64,000 nt of DNA from Nocardiopsis ganjiahuensis DSM 45031 (GCF_000341085.1 NZ_ANBA01000007.1:310001-374000), one strand, 5' to 3'; shown: positions 42,343 to 51,053, counted from the first letter of the stretch. The notes: generated from the letters alone by a model not told the origin. Numbers and translations are program-made.

Positions 42343-44523
42343 GTGCACCCACACAGTGTCTCCACACCAAAGAACGAGGACTCGGCCGCACACGCGGCGG
42401 CCGTAGCCGAGGAACAGCTGGTTCTCGACGAGGCCTTCGAACGCCGCGACGGGATCCTCCGCCACCTCGACACCGAGCTGGCCATCCCGGCGCGTGACGC
42501 CACGGGGCACGCCCGGATGCGCATGATGCTCAACCAACGCGAGGAGCTGCGCCGCGCGGACCAGGGCCTGATCTTCGGTCGGCTCGACGCGCTCGACCGG
42601 ACCGTCCTCCACCTGGGGCGCGTCGGTATCTCCAGCGAAGGGGACGACAGCGACCCCCTGGTGATCGACTGGCGTGCGCCCGCCGCACGGGCCTTCTACA
42701 CCGCGACACCGGTCGACCCCCAGGGTCAGGCCCGGCGCCGCCACATCCGCGTCGACGGGCGCGAGGTGACCGGCGTCGACGACGAGCCGCTCGACGGGTC
42801 GGGGGCCGGTGAGCTGGTCGGCGAGGGCGCACTGCTCGCCGCTCTCGACGAGCGGCGCACCGGCCGGATGGGTACCGCGGCGGCCACCCTGCAGCGCGAG
42901 CAGGACGACGTGGTCCGCGCTGACTCCCGGGGCCCGCTGGTCGTGCAGGGCGGACCGGGCACCGGCAAGACCGTGGTGGCCCTCCACCGCGTGGCGTACC
43001 TGCTCTTCACCCATCCGCAGCTCGCTGCGCAGGGCGTCCTGGTGCTCGGGCCCTCACAGCGTTTCCTGGACTACATCACCCAGGTGCTGCCGGCGCTCGG
43101 GGAGACCGCCGTGGTATCGGCGACCTGCGACACCCTCGTGCCGGGGATCGGCGTGGAGCACGCGGAGTCGCGCGACATCGCCGAGATCAAGGGCCGGGCG
43201 ACCTGGCAACAGGCGCTCTCCCGGTACGCGGCCTCGTTCGTCCCCCGGCCCGCCGACCTCGAACTGGTGTGGGAGGGGGAGCGGTACACGATCGGCGAAC
43301 AACGGATCGCCAGGGCCCTCGCCTCGGCCACCTCGGGGTACTCCTACCACGCGGCGCGCGCCGTCTTCAGCGAACAGATCCACCACCTGCTCACCGACGC
43401 GATCGCCGAGCGCAACGAAGAGGTGCTGGCACGGATGGAGGAGGGCTTCGAGGACATCCTCGGCCGACTCGACGCCGGACTCGCCGACTCCGACGACCGC
43501 GCCGCGAGCAACGGCACCACCGGCGTCGATGTCGACGGGGAACTCACCGAGGAGGACCTGGAACGCCTGCACGACCGGATCGCCGCGGACCCCGGCGTGG
43601 CCGCGACACTGGAGAAGTGGTGGCCGACCCGCGACACCCAGGCGGAACTCCGTCGGCTCCTGGGTGACGAGGCACTACTGCGCCGCTGGGTACCGGAGCT
43701 GACCGAGGCCGAAAGAGGAAGGGTCGCCGGCGAACCGCGAACCTGGGCGAGCAGCGACATCCCCTTGTTCGACGCCCTGGACGACCTGCTGGGTGAGGTG
43801 ACTCCACAGGGCGAGCAGGGTGAGTTCCTGACCGACCGCGCCGCGGCACGCAGGGACTGGGTCTACGGGCACGTCGTCGTCGACGAGGCGCAGGAACTCT
43901 CGGAGATGCAGTGGCGGATGGTGCTGCGCCGAAGCCCCTCCCGGTCGGTCACCGCTGTCGGCGACATCGACCAGGCCGAAGCCCCGCACCGGCACACCAC
44001 GTGGGAGGAGGCGGTCGGCGCGGCCTTCGGGGACAGGTGGGCCGAAGCCCGGTTGACCATCTGCTACCGCACTCCGCTGGAGGTCATGGCCCTCACCGGG
44101 CCGGTCCTGCGGAACGCGGGCAGCCGGAACGAACCGCCCCGCGCCGTCCGCGCCTCCGGCGTCCAACCCTGGGAACGCACCGTGGAGGAGAGCGACCTCG
44201 AGACCGAGGCGGCACGTGCCGTCGAGGAGCTGTCGGAACGCTGGGCGGGAGGGACGGTCGGCGTGATCGCTCCCCTCGAACGCGTGCCCGCTCTGTGCGC
44301 AGCGCTGCCCGAGGTGGCGGTGCTCTCCGCCACCGACGCCAAGGGCCTGGAATGGGACGCCACCCTGCTCGTGGACGCCCCCGGCATCGTCGCCGAACCG
44401 CGGGGCTGGAACGGGCTGTACGTCGCGCTCACCCGATGCACCCAGGAACTGGGGCAGTTGCTGGTGGGACAGCAGCCGGCGCGTCAGGACGCTCTGTGCT
44501 CCAGCCTTGAGGAGTGGGTCTGA
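42343..44523 (+). CDS. HelD-like RNA polymerase-recycling ATPase (UvrD/Rep superfamily I fold)
   Basis: A 726-aa motor ATPase of the HelD family, which removes stalled RNA polymerase from DNA; some members (HelR) protect against rifamycins. An N-terminal coiled part (LDEAFERRDGILRHL, to about residue 70) precedes the split motor domain: Walker A VVQGGPGTGKTVVALHR (near 205), the domain-2-like insertion, Walker B-type HVVVDEAQELSEMQWRMV (near 510) with DEAQ, GDIDQAEAPH (near 540), YRTPLEVM (near 570), and the final ATP motif YVALTRCTQELG (near 690). The start is the GTG at 42343, with GGAG five bases upstream; a GTG at 42337 is possible. Whether it confers antibiotic resistance cannot be told. 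Confidence 0.87.
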   Translation: MHPHSVSTPKNEDSAAHAAAVAEEQLVLDEAFERRDGILRHLDTELAIPARDATGHARMRMMLNQREELRRADQGLIFGRLDALDRTVLHLGRVGISSEGDDSDPLVIDWRAPAARAFYTATPVDPQGQARRRHIRVDGREVTGVDDEPLDGSGAGELVGEGALLAALDERRTGRMGTAAATLQREQDDVVRADSRGPLVVQGGPGTGKTVVALHRVAYLLFTHPQLAAQGVLVLGPSQRFLDYITQVLPALGETAVVSATCDTLVPGIGVEHAESRDIAEIKGRATWQQALSRYAASFVPRPADLELVWEGERYTIGEQRIARALASATSGYSYHAARAVFSEQIHHLLTDAIAERNEEVLARMEEGFEDILGRLDAGLADSDDRAASNGTTGVDVDGELTEEDLERLHDRIAADPGVAATLEKWWPTRDTQAELRRLLGDEALLRRWVPELTEAERGRVAGEPRTWASSDIPLFDALDDLLGEVTPQGEQGEFLTDRAAARRDWVYGHVVVDEAQELSEMQWRMVLRRSPSRSVTAVGDIDQAEAPHRHTTWEEAVGAAFGDRWAEARLTICYRTPLEVMALTGPVLRNAGSRNEPPRAVRASGVQPWERTVEESDLETEAARAVEELSERWAGGTVGVIAPLERVPALCAALPEVAVLSATDAKGLEWDATLLVDAPGIVAEPRGWNGLYVALTRCTQELGQLLVGQQPARQDALCSSLEEWV

Positions 44524-44735
44524 CCCAGTTGCAGTTGGCCAAGCAGTCCCAGACGGCTCATGCATCCGTGAATCGATGGGAAAAGGGTGGTTCGCTGCCG
44601 AAGCGGGACAACGTGGAAGCCCTGAACGATGCTCTTGGGGCTGAGGGGGCGTTGTTGGCCACTTGGCGATCCGTGACCACCGGGAACGGGCTCCCCGAGT
44701 GGGTGGCCCCGCTCAGCGGAACGCGCTCCCAGTAG
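44514..44735 (+). pseudogene. Truncated XRE-type helix-turn-helix gene fragment
   Basis: The readable 73 codons encode most of an actinobacterial XRE domain (GLTQLQLAKQSQ, HASVNRWEKGGSLP) and the following ALLATWRSVTTGNGLPEWVAPL. They lack the first helix and the large ligand domain that normally follows. The frame overlaps the end of the HelD-type gene and has no start signal. It is a relict left by a deletion or insertion. Its 3' end carries a 24-bp repeat also found at 40051. Confidence 0.65.
44709..44732 (+). repeat. Dispersed 24-bp repeat, copy 2
   Basis: Same element as 40051-40074 with two differences (AC for GT after CCGCTCAGCGGA). The CCGCTCAGCGG core can form a small hairpin. Confidence 0.6.
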
Positions 44736-44810
44736 TACCGGCCCTCGAACCCCTCAAGGGCCCTTCGCCCCGGCGGGCCCGTGGTGGAGCGGAGACCAAT
44801 CGCACAGGCT

Positions 44811-44840
44811 TTGACCAGCGCGGAGATGCGCAAGTACGTT
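44811..44840 (+). promoter_or_regulatory. Housekeeping-type promoter for the MscS-like gene
   Basis: TTGACC (44811-44816) and TACGTT (44835-44840) are separated by 18 bp, about 48 bases before the GTG start. Confidence 0.6.
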
Positions 44841-44888
44841 CTACGTCGATCGTCGCTCGTATCCCTCCGACACAGTGGAGCATTTTCC

Positions 44889-45863
44889 GTGACACCCGCC
44901 GAGCTCGACCTGGTGAACAGCGAAGTCGTTGATCAGGCCACCGCCCTGCCCGCGTGGTTGCAAGGCAACCTCGATGTGCTGATCGGTGTCCCCTTGCGGA
45001 TCCTCCTGATCGTCGTCGTCGCGCTGGTCGTCCGAGCCCTGGCCAGACGCGCCATCTCCCGCCTCATGGAACGCGTCCTGCGGTCCGGGGAGGGCCGGAA
45101 CGGGCAGCGCCGCCCCGCGCGGGGCCCCGCGGTCCTCCAACGCGACCCGGCGCGGGCCGACGAGCGGCGCCAGCAGCGCGCCAAGACCCTCGGCTCGGTG
45201 CTCAGCAGCTTCGCGACCATCGTCATCGTGGTGACGGCCATGGCGATGGTGCTCGGCGAGGTCGGCATCGCCCTCGGCCCGCTGCTGGCCAGCGCGGGCG
45301 TGGTCGGCCTGGCGATCGGCTTCGGTGCCCAGAGCCTGGTCGCCGACTACCTGTCCGGCCTGCTCATCATGGCTGAGGACCAGTACGGCGTCGGTGACGT
45401 CGTCGACCTCGGCGAGGCGGTCGGCGAGGTCGAGAACGTCGGTCTGCGCCTGACGCAGGTGCGCGACATCAACGGCGGCCTGTGGCACATCCGCAACGGT
45501 GAGATCCAGCGGGTGCGCAACGACAGCCAGGGCTGGGCCCGCGCCGTCCTCGACGTCTCCGTGGCCTACGAGTCCGACCTGGAGAAGGTCTACGCCGTCC
45601 TGGAGCGGACCGGTCGGGAGATGCGCGAGGACCCGGAGTTCGGGAAGTTCTTCCTGGAGGACCTGTCCGTCTGGGGTGTGCAGTCCCTGGACGCGGACGG
45701 CGTCGTCGTGCGCGTCGCCGCCAAGACCGTTCCCCTGGAGCAGTGGGGCGTGACCCGTGAGCTGCGCCGCCGGGTCAAGATCGCCCTCGACGCCTCGGGT
45801 ATCGAGATCCCGTTCCCCCAGCGCACCGTCTGGATGCGGTCCGACGACAGCAGCGCCGTCTGA
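44889..45863 (+). CDS. Mechanosensitive ion channel (MscS) family protein
   Basis: A small-conductance mechanosensitive channel subunit, 324 aa, that releases solutes on osmotic downshock. Two N-terminal transmembrane segments (near residues 32-52 and 105-128) are followed by the pore helix rich in Gly and Ala (LASAGVVGLAIGFGAQSLV, near 138-156), then the beta domain (DQYGVGDVVDLGEAVGEVE, near 168) and the C-terminal vestibule. A charged, Arg-rich loop between the first two helices is longer than usual. The GTG start has GGAG eight bases upstream and a good promoter. Confidence 0.92.
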   Translation: MTPAELDLVNSEVVDQATALPAWLQGNLDVLIGVPLRILLIVVVALVVRALARRAISRLMERVLRSGEGRNGQRRPARGPAVLQRDPARADERRQQRAKTLGSVLSSFATIVIVVTAMAMVLGEVGIALGPLLASAGVVGLAIGFGAQSLVADYLSGLLIMAEDQYGVGDVVDLGEAVGEVENVGLRLTQVRDINGGLWHIRNGEIQRVRNDSQGWARAVLDVSVAYESDLEKVYAVLERTGREMREDPEFGKFFLEDLSVWGVQSLDADGVVVRVAAKTVPLEQWGVTRELRRRVKIALDASGIEIPFPQRTVWMRSDDSSAV

Positions 45864-45919
45864 CGGATCCGCTTCCGCCCCGCGCGGAGCGCCACCGGAC
45901 AGTGGTCCGTGAGCGGGGG

Positions 45920-45952
45920 CGCCCACACGGAATCTGATCGGCCGTGTGGGCG
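45920..45952. terminator. Bidirectional hairpin between convergent genes
   Basis: A perfect 11-bp stem (45920-45930 with 45942-45952) separates the convergent MscS-type and hypothetical genes. Confidence 0.65.
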
Positions 45953-46020
45953 GCCTCAGCCGCCGATCGAGAGATGGCTGCTGGGCCCTGTGAGCGTCGG
46001 CCGACGGTGGAAAAGCCCGG

Positions 46021-46461
46021 TCAGAGCGCCATGCGGCAGTAGAGGCCACGGTCGTGCGACCGAGCCCGTCCAGCCAGTGCGGCAAGCTCGTCGAGGAGGT
46101 CCGCGAGAGTACCGGGATCGGCACAGCCGTAGAACTCCTCCGCTTGCGACCACGGTACAGAGATCTCGGCCAACCGTTCGGAGGATGCGTCCGCCAAGGC
46201 GTCGCGCAGCTCGTCGGGCAGAGTGACGATCCAGGCGCTCTCTGCCTCCGGACTCGTCACCAGATGAACGAATCGGGGATGCCCGGTAACCCGTGACACG
46301 GGTTCACGAATCAGCAGCGCCACCGCCTGCCCGAGCAGGACAGCGGGGTCGATCGTCTTGACGCTGAGCGTGTCGAAGCCGGCGTCATCGGGTCCCTCTG
46401 CAAGGGCTGATGCCGCTGCTTGATCGCCGGGTGCGCTGAAGTAATCGTAGAAGGTGCTCAC
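46021..46461 (-). CDS. Hypothetical protein
   Basis: A 146-aa soluble protein of unknown family. STFYDYFSAPGDQAAASAL opens it, and the middle has FDTLSVKTIDPAVLLGQAVALL and HLVTSPEAESAWIVTLPDEL. The C terminus is helical (GTLADLLDELAALAGRA). The start used is the GTG at 46461, where the sequence becomes protein-like; a GTG at 46476 is in frame. No ribosome site is evident. It is convergent with the channel gene and divergent from the replication-like gene. Confidence 0.6.
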   Translation of the reverse strand: MSTFYDYFSAPGDQAAASALAEGPDDAGFDTLSVKTIDPAVLLGQAVALLIREPVSRVTGHPRFVHLVTSPEAESAWIVTLPDELRDALADASSERLAEISVPWSQAEEFYGCADPGTLADLLDELAALAGRARSHDRGLYCRMAL

Positions 46462-46881
46462 ACCGAGGAGTTTGACAGTGCGCTCCGACAGTCGGCGAAC
46501 TTTCGGGCCGCCAGTGTGAGTCGATGGTGTGAGGTCGGCGATTCCGGCCGCCTCCGCGCCGCCCCCCAGTCGCAAGACCACGATCCACGGCTGGAGTACC
46601 AGAAGGCGGAGGGTTGTTCTTGCGCGGACGGGGAGCTCTCGCACAAAGGGTTGAAAAGGGGCGAGTTTCGCTTTTTGGGTGTGCGGGTTTTTCTTCGGTT
46701 CTCTCGCGTGTGCGGATTTGAGAGAAAACCCCGCGAACTCTTGTTCGGCTCGCTAGGTTGGACGGTGTCAAGAAAAAACCCGACCCGGTGCGTCAACACC
46801 CGGTCGGGTCGTGGCCGACGCCTGCGCAAACAGGTTTGTCGACTGAGCCACTCCCTGCTAACCCCAGGAAGGCGACTCGTC
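46462..46881. other. 420-bp structured, low-GC leader region
   Basis: No gene is seen. GTGTGCGG-(G/A)TTT occurs near 46679 and 46709, GGTTCTCTC faces GAGAGAAAACC around 46697-46730, and an intrinsic terminator for the minus strand lies at 46773-46809. The base composition is well below that of the flanks. It resembles a replication-control or leader region. Confidence 0.55.
46773..46809 (-). terminator. U-tract intrinsic terminator on the minus strand
   Basis: CACCCGGTCGGGT-type arms (46797-46809 with 46778-46790, one mismatch, 6-nt loop) are followed on the minus strand by six U residues (46778-46773). No minus-strand gene ends here, so it must end a short non-coding transcript antisense to the leader of the gene at 46882. 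Confidence 0.65.
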
Positions 46882-48285
46882 GTGGAGTCTACCCTCGCGC
46901 GCCCCTCCAGCACATGCGAAACTCCGAATCCGCCCGGGTTCTCTGCGCCCCGCAAGCGCCCCCAGGGTGCACTCAAGGGGATCGGGTTCATCCTCCCCAT
47001 CTGGGTCGTGCAGATCTTCAGCCAGGGCCTGCTGCCCACGCTGCGCTCACTGGCGGCGTTGACAGCCATCGCCAACGCGGTCGACGCCGACGGCCGTTGG
47101 TGCTTCTTCCTCCTGGAGAACCTGGCCCAGCGCTCCAGCGGCACCCTGAGTGTCAGCAGCCTCAAGCGCGCCATCGACGACCTGGCCGAGGCGGGTATCG
47201 TTCGCAAGCTCACGCGCTCGGAGACCATCGACTTCTTCGCCGAGGACATCCGGAAGGGCCGTTCCCCCTACCGGCTGCCGTGCGTGCTGGAGCTCCTCGT
47301 TCCGGCTGAGGACTACTCCGAGTTGGTGCTCGAAGAGATCAACGCCTGCCGCGCACGGCTGGGGGAGGAGCCGCTCACCGCGCACAATCGTCCGCGCTTG
47401 AAGCGCCGCCGGACCCCAGCTCAGATTGAACCCGCCCCCAGCTCAGATCGACCCACAGACTGTTTCCCTGGAGACGGTTCTGATGCCGAGGTGGACAGTT
47501 CCGTCCGTGGCACCTCGAGTACAGGAGAGCAAAATCGACAAAAGCCACGGAGCGGTCCATTCGGGATCATTGATCGAATACCCAACACACTTCTGGCCGA
47601 CCCGGTGGCGGACCGGGAGCGGTTGGCGCTGGCCGTGGACAAGCTCCTGCGCCAGGGGCTGGGCGAGGCCGACGTACGCGCCCTGTTCTCAGGGATGGAA
47701 CGGCTGCGCCGCCCCTTCCCGGCGCTGATGTGGCGGCTGCGCCACGTGAAGGCCGCATGCGACTACCTGAACGGCTCGCTGGGCCGAGGCATCCACGGGT
47801 CGGGGCTGCCGGTGCCGCCGCGGCTGGAGCCGGAGGAGGACGATCCGTTCGCCCGGCCGGAGCAGTTCCCGCTGGACAGCCAGGGGAAGGCCACCGGTAC
47901 CTGCCCCGAGCACCTGACCGTGCGCAACGTCCCCGGCGGCACCTGCGCGATCTGCGGTCGGCTCTGCCGCTCGGTGCCCGGCGAGCTCGTGCACGAACCC
48001 GTGCCTGGAGCCGCGGCCCTGCCCGAGGGCGTGTCGGTGCTGAGGGCCGTGGACCGCCTCTCCCCGGAAGAGAAGGCCGCCCTGGACTCGGAGCTGCTGG
48101 AACGGATGGGCGAATCCCTGAGCGGGGCCGGGCGTGCCCACAGCTTCGAGCCGGTCCCACGGAACGTCCGCCGGGCCTCCTCCGGTGCGGGGCCGACGAC
48201 CAGAGCCCGGACGTGGGCCGACCGGGCACGCGAGCAGTTGGAGAAGGCCCGCATGTGCGGCACGCGGTGGGACCCCATCGGTTAG
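46882..48285 (+). CDS. Winged-helix, zinc-finger replication-initiator-like protein
   Basis: A 467-aa protein I cannot place in a named family. Residues about 35-130 look like a winged-helix domain of the type found in plasmid and phage replication proteins (LRSLAALTAIANAVDADGRW, then SVSSLKRAIDDLAEAGIVRKL). A basic, low-complexity linker follows, then a helical region (near 240-290) and a C-terminal zinc-finger-like cluster CPEH...CAICGRLC (near 338-360). The start is uncertain: the GTG at 46882 has AGGAAGG nine bases upstream, but clear protein-like sequence begins about 30 residues later. The structured leader and antisense terminator in front support a replication or copy-control role, but this is inference. 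Confidence 0.6.
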   Translation: MESTLARPSSTCETPNPPGFSAPRKRPQGALKGIGFILPIWVVQIFSQGLLPTLRSLAALTAIANAVDADGRWCFFLLENLAQRSSGTLSVSSLKRAIDDLAEAGIVRKLTRSETIDFFAEDIRKGRSPYRLPCVLELLVPAEDYSELVLEEINACRARLGEEPLTAHNRPRLKRRRTPAQIEPAPSSDRPTDCFPGDGSDAEVDSSVRGTSSTGEQNRQKPRSGPFGIIDRIPNTLLADPVADRERLALAVDKLLRQGLGEADVRALFSGMERLRRPFPALMWRLRHVKAACDYLNGSLGRGIHGSGLPVPPRLEPEEDDPFARPEQFPLDSQGKATGTCPEHLTVRNVPGGTCAICGRLCRSVPGELVHEPVPGAAALPEGVSVLRAVDRLSPEEKAALDSELLERMGESLSGAGRAHSFEPVPRNVRRASSGAGPTTRARTWADRAREQLEKARMCGTRWDPIG

Positions 48286-48288
48286 ATT
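48283..48288 (+). promoter_or_regulatory. -10 element of a leaderless promoter for the RibD-like gene
   Basis: TAGATT with six bases to the ATG; it overlaps the end of the preceding gene. Confidence 0.55.
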
Positions 48289-48294
48289 CGCCGC

Positions 48295-48852
48295 ATGGGA
48301 CTCCTGACCTTCAGCATCAACGTCACCCTGGACGGCTGCGTCGACCATCAGGAGGGGATCGCTGACGATGAGTCACACGCCTTCTTCACCCGCCTCATGG
48401 ACGAGGGCGGGGCGATGCTGTGGGGCCGTGTCACCTACGAGCTGATGGAGAGCTACTGGCCCGCGGTCGCCCGCGGCGACGAGGAGGCGCCTCCGGCGAT
48501 GCGCGAGTGGGCGCTCAAGCTGGAGGCGAAGCCGAAGTACGTGGCGTCGTCGACGCGTACGGACTTCCCGTGGGCCAACAGCCATCACATCGCGGGCGAC
48601 CTGCGCACGGGCGTGCAGCAGCTCAAGGACGCGACCCCGGACGGAGTGCTCCTCGGCAGCGGCAAGCTCGCGGCCGAGCTGGACCGGCTGGACCTGATCG
48701 ACGAGTACAGGTTCCTGGTCCACCCCAGGATCGCCGGGCACGGCCCGACCCTGTACGAGAGCGGGCTGCCCAGCACGCGACGGCTCGAGTTGGTCTCGGC
48801 GGAGCCGCTGCGCAGCGGCGCGGTCGCCATGCACTACCGGCGCGCTCGCTGA
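48295..48852 (+). CDS. Dihydrofolate reductase-family (RibD C-terminal domain) protein
   Basis: A 185-aa NADPH-binding protein of the RibD/DHFR-like family. The N-terminal strand LLTFSINVTLDGCVDH, the AMLWGRVTYELMESYWP motif (near residue 40), and the cofactor segment DGVLLGSGKLAAELDRLDLIDEYRFLVHP (near 118-146) are typical. It is not a true DHFR; substrates of this group are unknown. TAGATT six bases before the ATG gives a leaderless promoter. Confidence 0.9.
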   Translation: MGLLTFSINVTLDGCVDHQEGIADDESHAFFTRLMDEGGAMLWGRVTYELMESYWPAVARGDEEAPPAMREWALKLEAKPKYVASSTRTDFPWANSHHIAGDLRTGVQQLKDATPDGVLLGSGKLAAELDRLDLIDEYRFLVHPRIAGHGPTLYESGLPSTRRLELVSAEPLRSGAVAMHYRRAR

Positions 48853-48989
48853 CTCAGCGGAACCCAGCCGGTGATGTCGGCCATCGCGGGCACCGCGCCC
48901 GCAACGCCCCGCAGTTGGTCGCGGGCCTGCTGGAAGTGTCCGACCTGCGGCGTAGGTTGGATGGCACGAACAGGGGAGGGGCGGCCGAG

Positions 48990-49673
48990 GTGGCTGAGAC
49001 GACGGCGGATGAAGTGATGGCCGAGCTGGCCGAACTGGAGGACCCCAGGGTTCGGGCGGTCAACGAGAAGCACGGTGACGATCACGGCGTCAATCTCACC
49101 AAGTTGCGGGCCGTGGCCAAACGGCTCAAGAAGCAGCAGGACCTGGCGGTGGAGCTCTGGGCCACCGGGGACAGCGCCGCGCAACTGCTGGCGATCCTGA
49201 TCAGCCGGCCCAAGGCGTTCGGCTCGGACGAGCTGGACGCCATGCTCCGCCAGGCCCGCGCCCCCAAGGTCCACGACTGGCTCGTGAACTACGTGGTGAA
49301 GAAGGGCCCGCACACCGAGGAGCTGCGCCTGGCCTGGTTCGCCGACTCGGACCCGGTGGTGGCGAGCGCCGGGTGGGCGCTCACCGCCGACCTGGTGGCC
49401 AAGAGACCCGAGGACCTGGACCTTCCGGGGCTGCTCGACCTCATCGAGCAGCGGATGCGGGACGCGCCGGACCGCCTGCAGTGGGCGATGAACACCTGTC
49501 TGGCACAGATCGGGATCGAGCACGCCGAACACCGGGCTCGGGCCGTCGGCATCGGGGAGCGCCTGGAGGTGCTCAAGGACTACCCGACCCCGCCCGGCTG
49601 CACGTCCCCGTTCGCCCCCGTCTGGATCAACGAGATGGTGAGCCGTCGGCAGGAGCCCGTGGGAGGTGTGTGA
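48990..49673 (+). CDS. DNA alkylation repair protein (AlkD-like HEAT-repeat fold)
   Basis: A 227-aa all-helical protein of the AlkD/AlkC DNA glycosylase superfamily, which removes alkylated bases. Recognisable parts are HGVNLTKLRAVAKRLKKQQDLAVELW (residues about 27-52), LAILISRPKAFGSDELDAM, the KVHDWLVNYVVKK segment (near 95) and WAMNTCLAQIGIEHAEHRARA (near 172). Key catalytic residues of AlkD cannot be checked by eye. A purine-rich stretch precedes the GTG; an ATG at 49017 is possible. Confidence 0.82.
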   Translation: MAETTADEVMAELAELEDPRVRAVNEKHGDDHGVNLTKLRAVAKRLKKQQDLAVELWATGDSAAQLLAILISRPKAFGSDELDAMLRQARAPKVHDWLVNYVVKKGPHTEELRLAWFADSDPVVASAGWALTADLVAKRPEDLDLPGLLDLIEQRMRDAPDRLQWAMNTCLAQIGIEHAEHRARAVGIGERLEVLKDYPTPPGCTSPFAPVWINEMVSRRQEPVGGV

Positions 49674-49728
49674 ACCGCCGTCCCGGGATGGGGGCGGGTT
49701 TCTCGGTCGCCCCTAAGGCAATCAGTAG

Positions 49729-49749
49729 TGAATCTACGACGTAAAGGTG
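49729..49749 (+). repeat. 21-bp motif shared with 60810-60830
   Basis: Begins TGAATCTACG and ends AAGGTG; 19 of 21 bases match the copy upstream of the HicB-like gene. It lies 65 bp upstream of the ECF41 promoter. Confidence 0.6.
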
Positions 49750-49793
49750 TCCACGCTGTTCAATCGACAGTGATGCAGGTCACATTCGCATCC

Positions 49794-49820
49794 TGTCAGG
49801 GACACGGCGCCTGTCCCGTT
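49794..49820 (+). promoter_or_regulatory. Candidate ECF41 sigma factor promoter
   Basis: TGTCAGG (49794-49800), a 16-bp spacer and CGTT (49817-49820) match the published ECF41 pattern TGTCACA-N16-CGTC in five of seven and three of four bases. It lies 32 bases before the oxidoreductase ATG, and the ECF41 gene is next downstream. Confidence 0.6.
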
Positions 49821-49852
49821 CAAAGGGCACACGAACGGACAGGAGCAAGCAC

Positions 49853-51043
49853 ATGCGGCACCGCATCATCGTCCTGGGCGCCGGCTACGCCGGAGCCGCC
49901 TCGGCCGGACACCTCGCCCGCCGGCTGCACCCCGACGACGTCGAGATCACCGTCGTCAGCGCCGACCCCGACTTCGTCGAGCGGATGCGCCTGCACCAGC
50001 TCGCCGCCGGACAGGAGCTGCGCCGCCTCCCGCTGACACGCATGTTCGCGGGCACCGGCATCCGGCTGCGCGTCGCCAGGGTCACCGCCCTGGACGCCGA
50101 TCGGCGCACCGTCACCGTCACCGACGGGAAGGGCACCGACCAGCTCGAGTACGACACCCTCCTGTACACGCTCGGCAGCACCAGCGCCGACCACGGTGTA
50201 CCGGGAGTCGACGAGCACGCCTTCAACGTCGCCGACCGGCCCTCGGCGCAGCGGTTGCGCGAGCGCCTGGACGAACTCGGCGACCGGGGCAGGGTCACGG
50301 TCGTGGGCGGCAACCTGACCGGGATCGAGGCCGCCACCGAGATCGCCGAGTCCCGGCCCGGTCTGCGGGTCGCCCTCGCCACCAGCGGCGAGGTCGGCGG
50401 CTGGCTGGGGGACAAGGCCCGCCGCCACCTGCTGCGCGCCTTCGACCGGCTCGGCATCGCCATCCACCAGCAGACCACCGTCGACGGTGTCGACGCGGCC
50501 GGTGTCCACGTCGACGGCGGCAGCGTCCTGCCCGCCGACGTGACCGTGTGGGCGGCCGGGTTCGCCACCCACCCCATCGCCGCCGCAAGTGGCCTGGAGG
50601 TCGAGGAGAACGGCCAGATCACCGTCGACCGCATGATGCGCTCGGTCTCCCACCCGGAGGTCTACGCCGCCGGGGACAGCGCCCACGCCATCGGGGACAA
50701 CGGTGCGCCGCTGCCGATGTCCTGCGCCTCGGCCAACCTGACCAGGGCACAGGCCACCGCCACCGTCGTCGGGGACCTGACCGGCCGAGAGGTGTCCAAG
50801 GCCCCGCTCTTCTACCCCGGCAACTGCGTCAGCCTCGGCGGCAAGGACGCGCTCTTCCAGGTGGTCGACGGCGAGGCCAGGTCCAAGTCCTGGGCCCTGC
50901 GCGGCTGGGCGGCCACCCGGGTCAAGGCGGCCGTGCTCAGGACCGTCACCTGGAACACCGGCAACCCCACCTACGGGTTGCCCTCGCGCAGGCGCCGCCT
51001 GACCCCCGGACCGGTCCGTGCCGCGAAGGCGGTCGCCGACTAA
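49853..51043 (+). CDS. FAD-dependent NAD(P)H oxidoreductase (NDH-2-like), ECF41 partner
   Basis: A 396-aa flavoprotein of the type II NADH dehydrogenase-like family. The FAD motif IVLGAGYAGAASAGHLARR (near residue 5), the NAD(P) motif VTVVGGNLTGIEAATEIAE (near 148) and the second FAD motif VYAAGDSAHAIG (near 268) are all clear. No redox-active disulfide or C-terminal membrane helix is evident. Genes of this kind are typical partners and targets of ECF41 sigma factors. AGGAG lies seven bases before the ATG. The natural substrate is unknown. Confidence 0.9.
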   Translation: MRHRIIVLGAGYAGAASAGHLARRLHPDDVEITVVSADPDFVERMRLHQLAAGQELRRLPLTRMFAGTGIRLRVARVTALDADRRTVTVTDGKGTDQLEYDTLLYTLGSTSADHGVPGVDEHAFNVADRPSAQRLRERLDELGDRGRVTVVGGNLTGIEAATEIAESRPGLRVALATSGEVGGWLGDKARRHLLRAFDRLGIAIHQQTTVDGVDAAGVHVDGGSVLPADVTVWAAGFATHPIAAASGLEVEENGQITVDRMMRSVSHPEVYAAGDSAHAIGDNGAPLPMSCASANLTRAQATATVVGDLTGREVSKAPLFYPGNCVSLGGKDALFQVVDGEARSKSWALRGWAATRVKAAVLRTVTWNTGNPTYGLPSRRRRLTPGPVRAAKAVAD

Positions 51044-51053
51044 CGTGGCACGC

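Noticed and set aside
46740..46880. A tRNA or tmRNA in the structured leader
   Set aside because: The arms do not form a cloverleaf and no T-loop GTTCRA motif is in place; the hairpin with U-tract fits a terminator.
49679..49852. A small coding gene starting at 49728
   Set aside because: The frame begins inside the 21-bp shared motif and runs through the oxidoreductase promoter and ribosome site.
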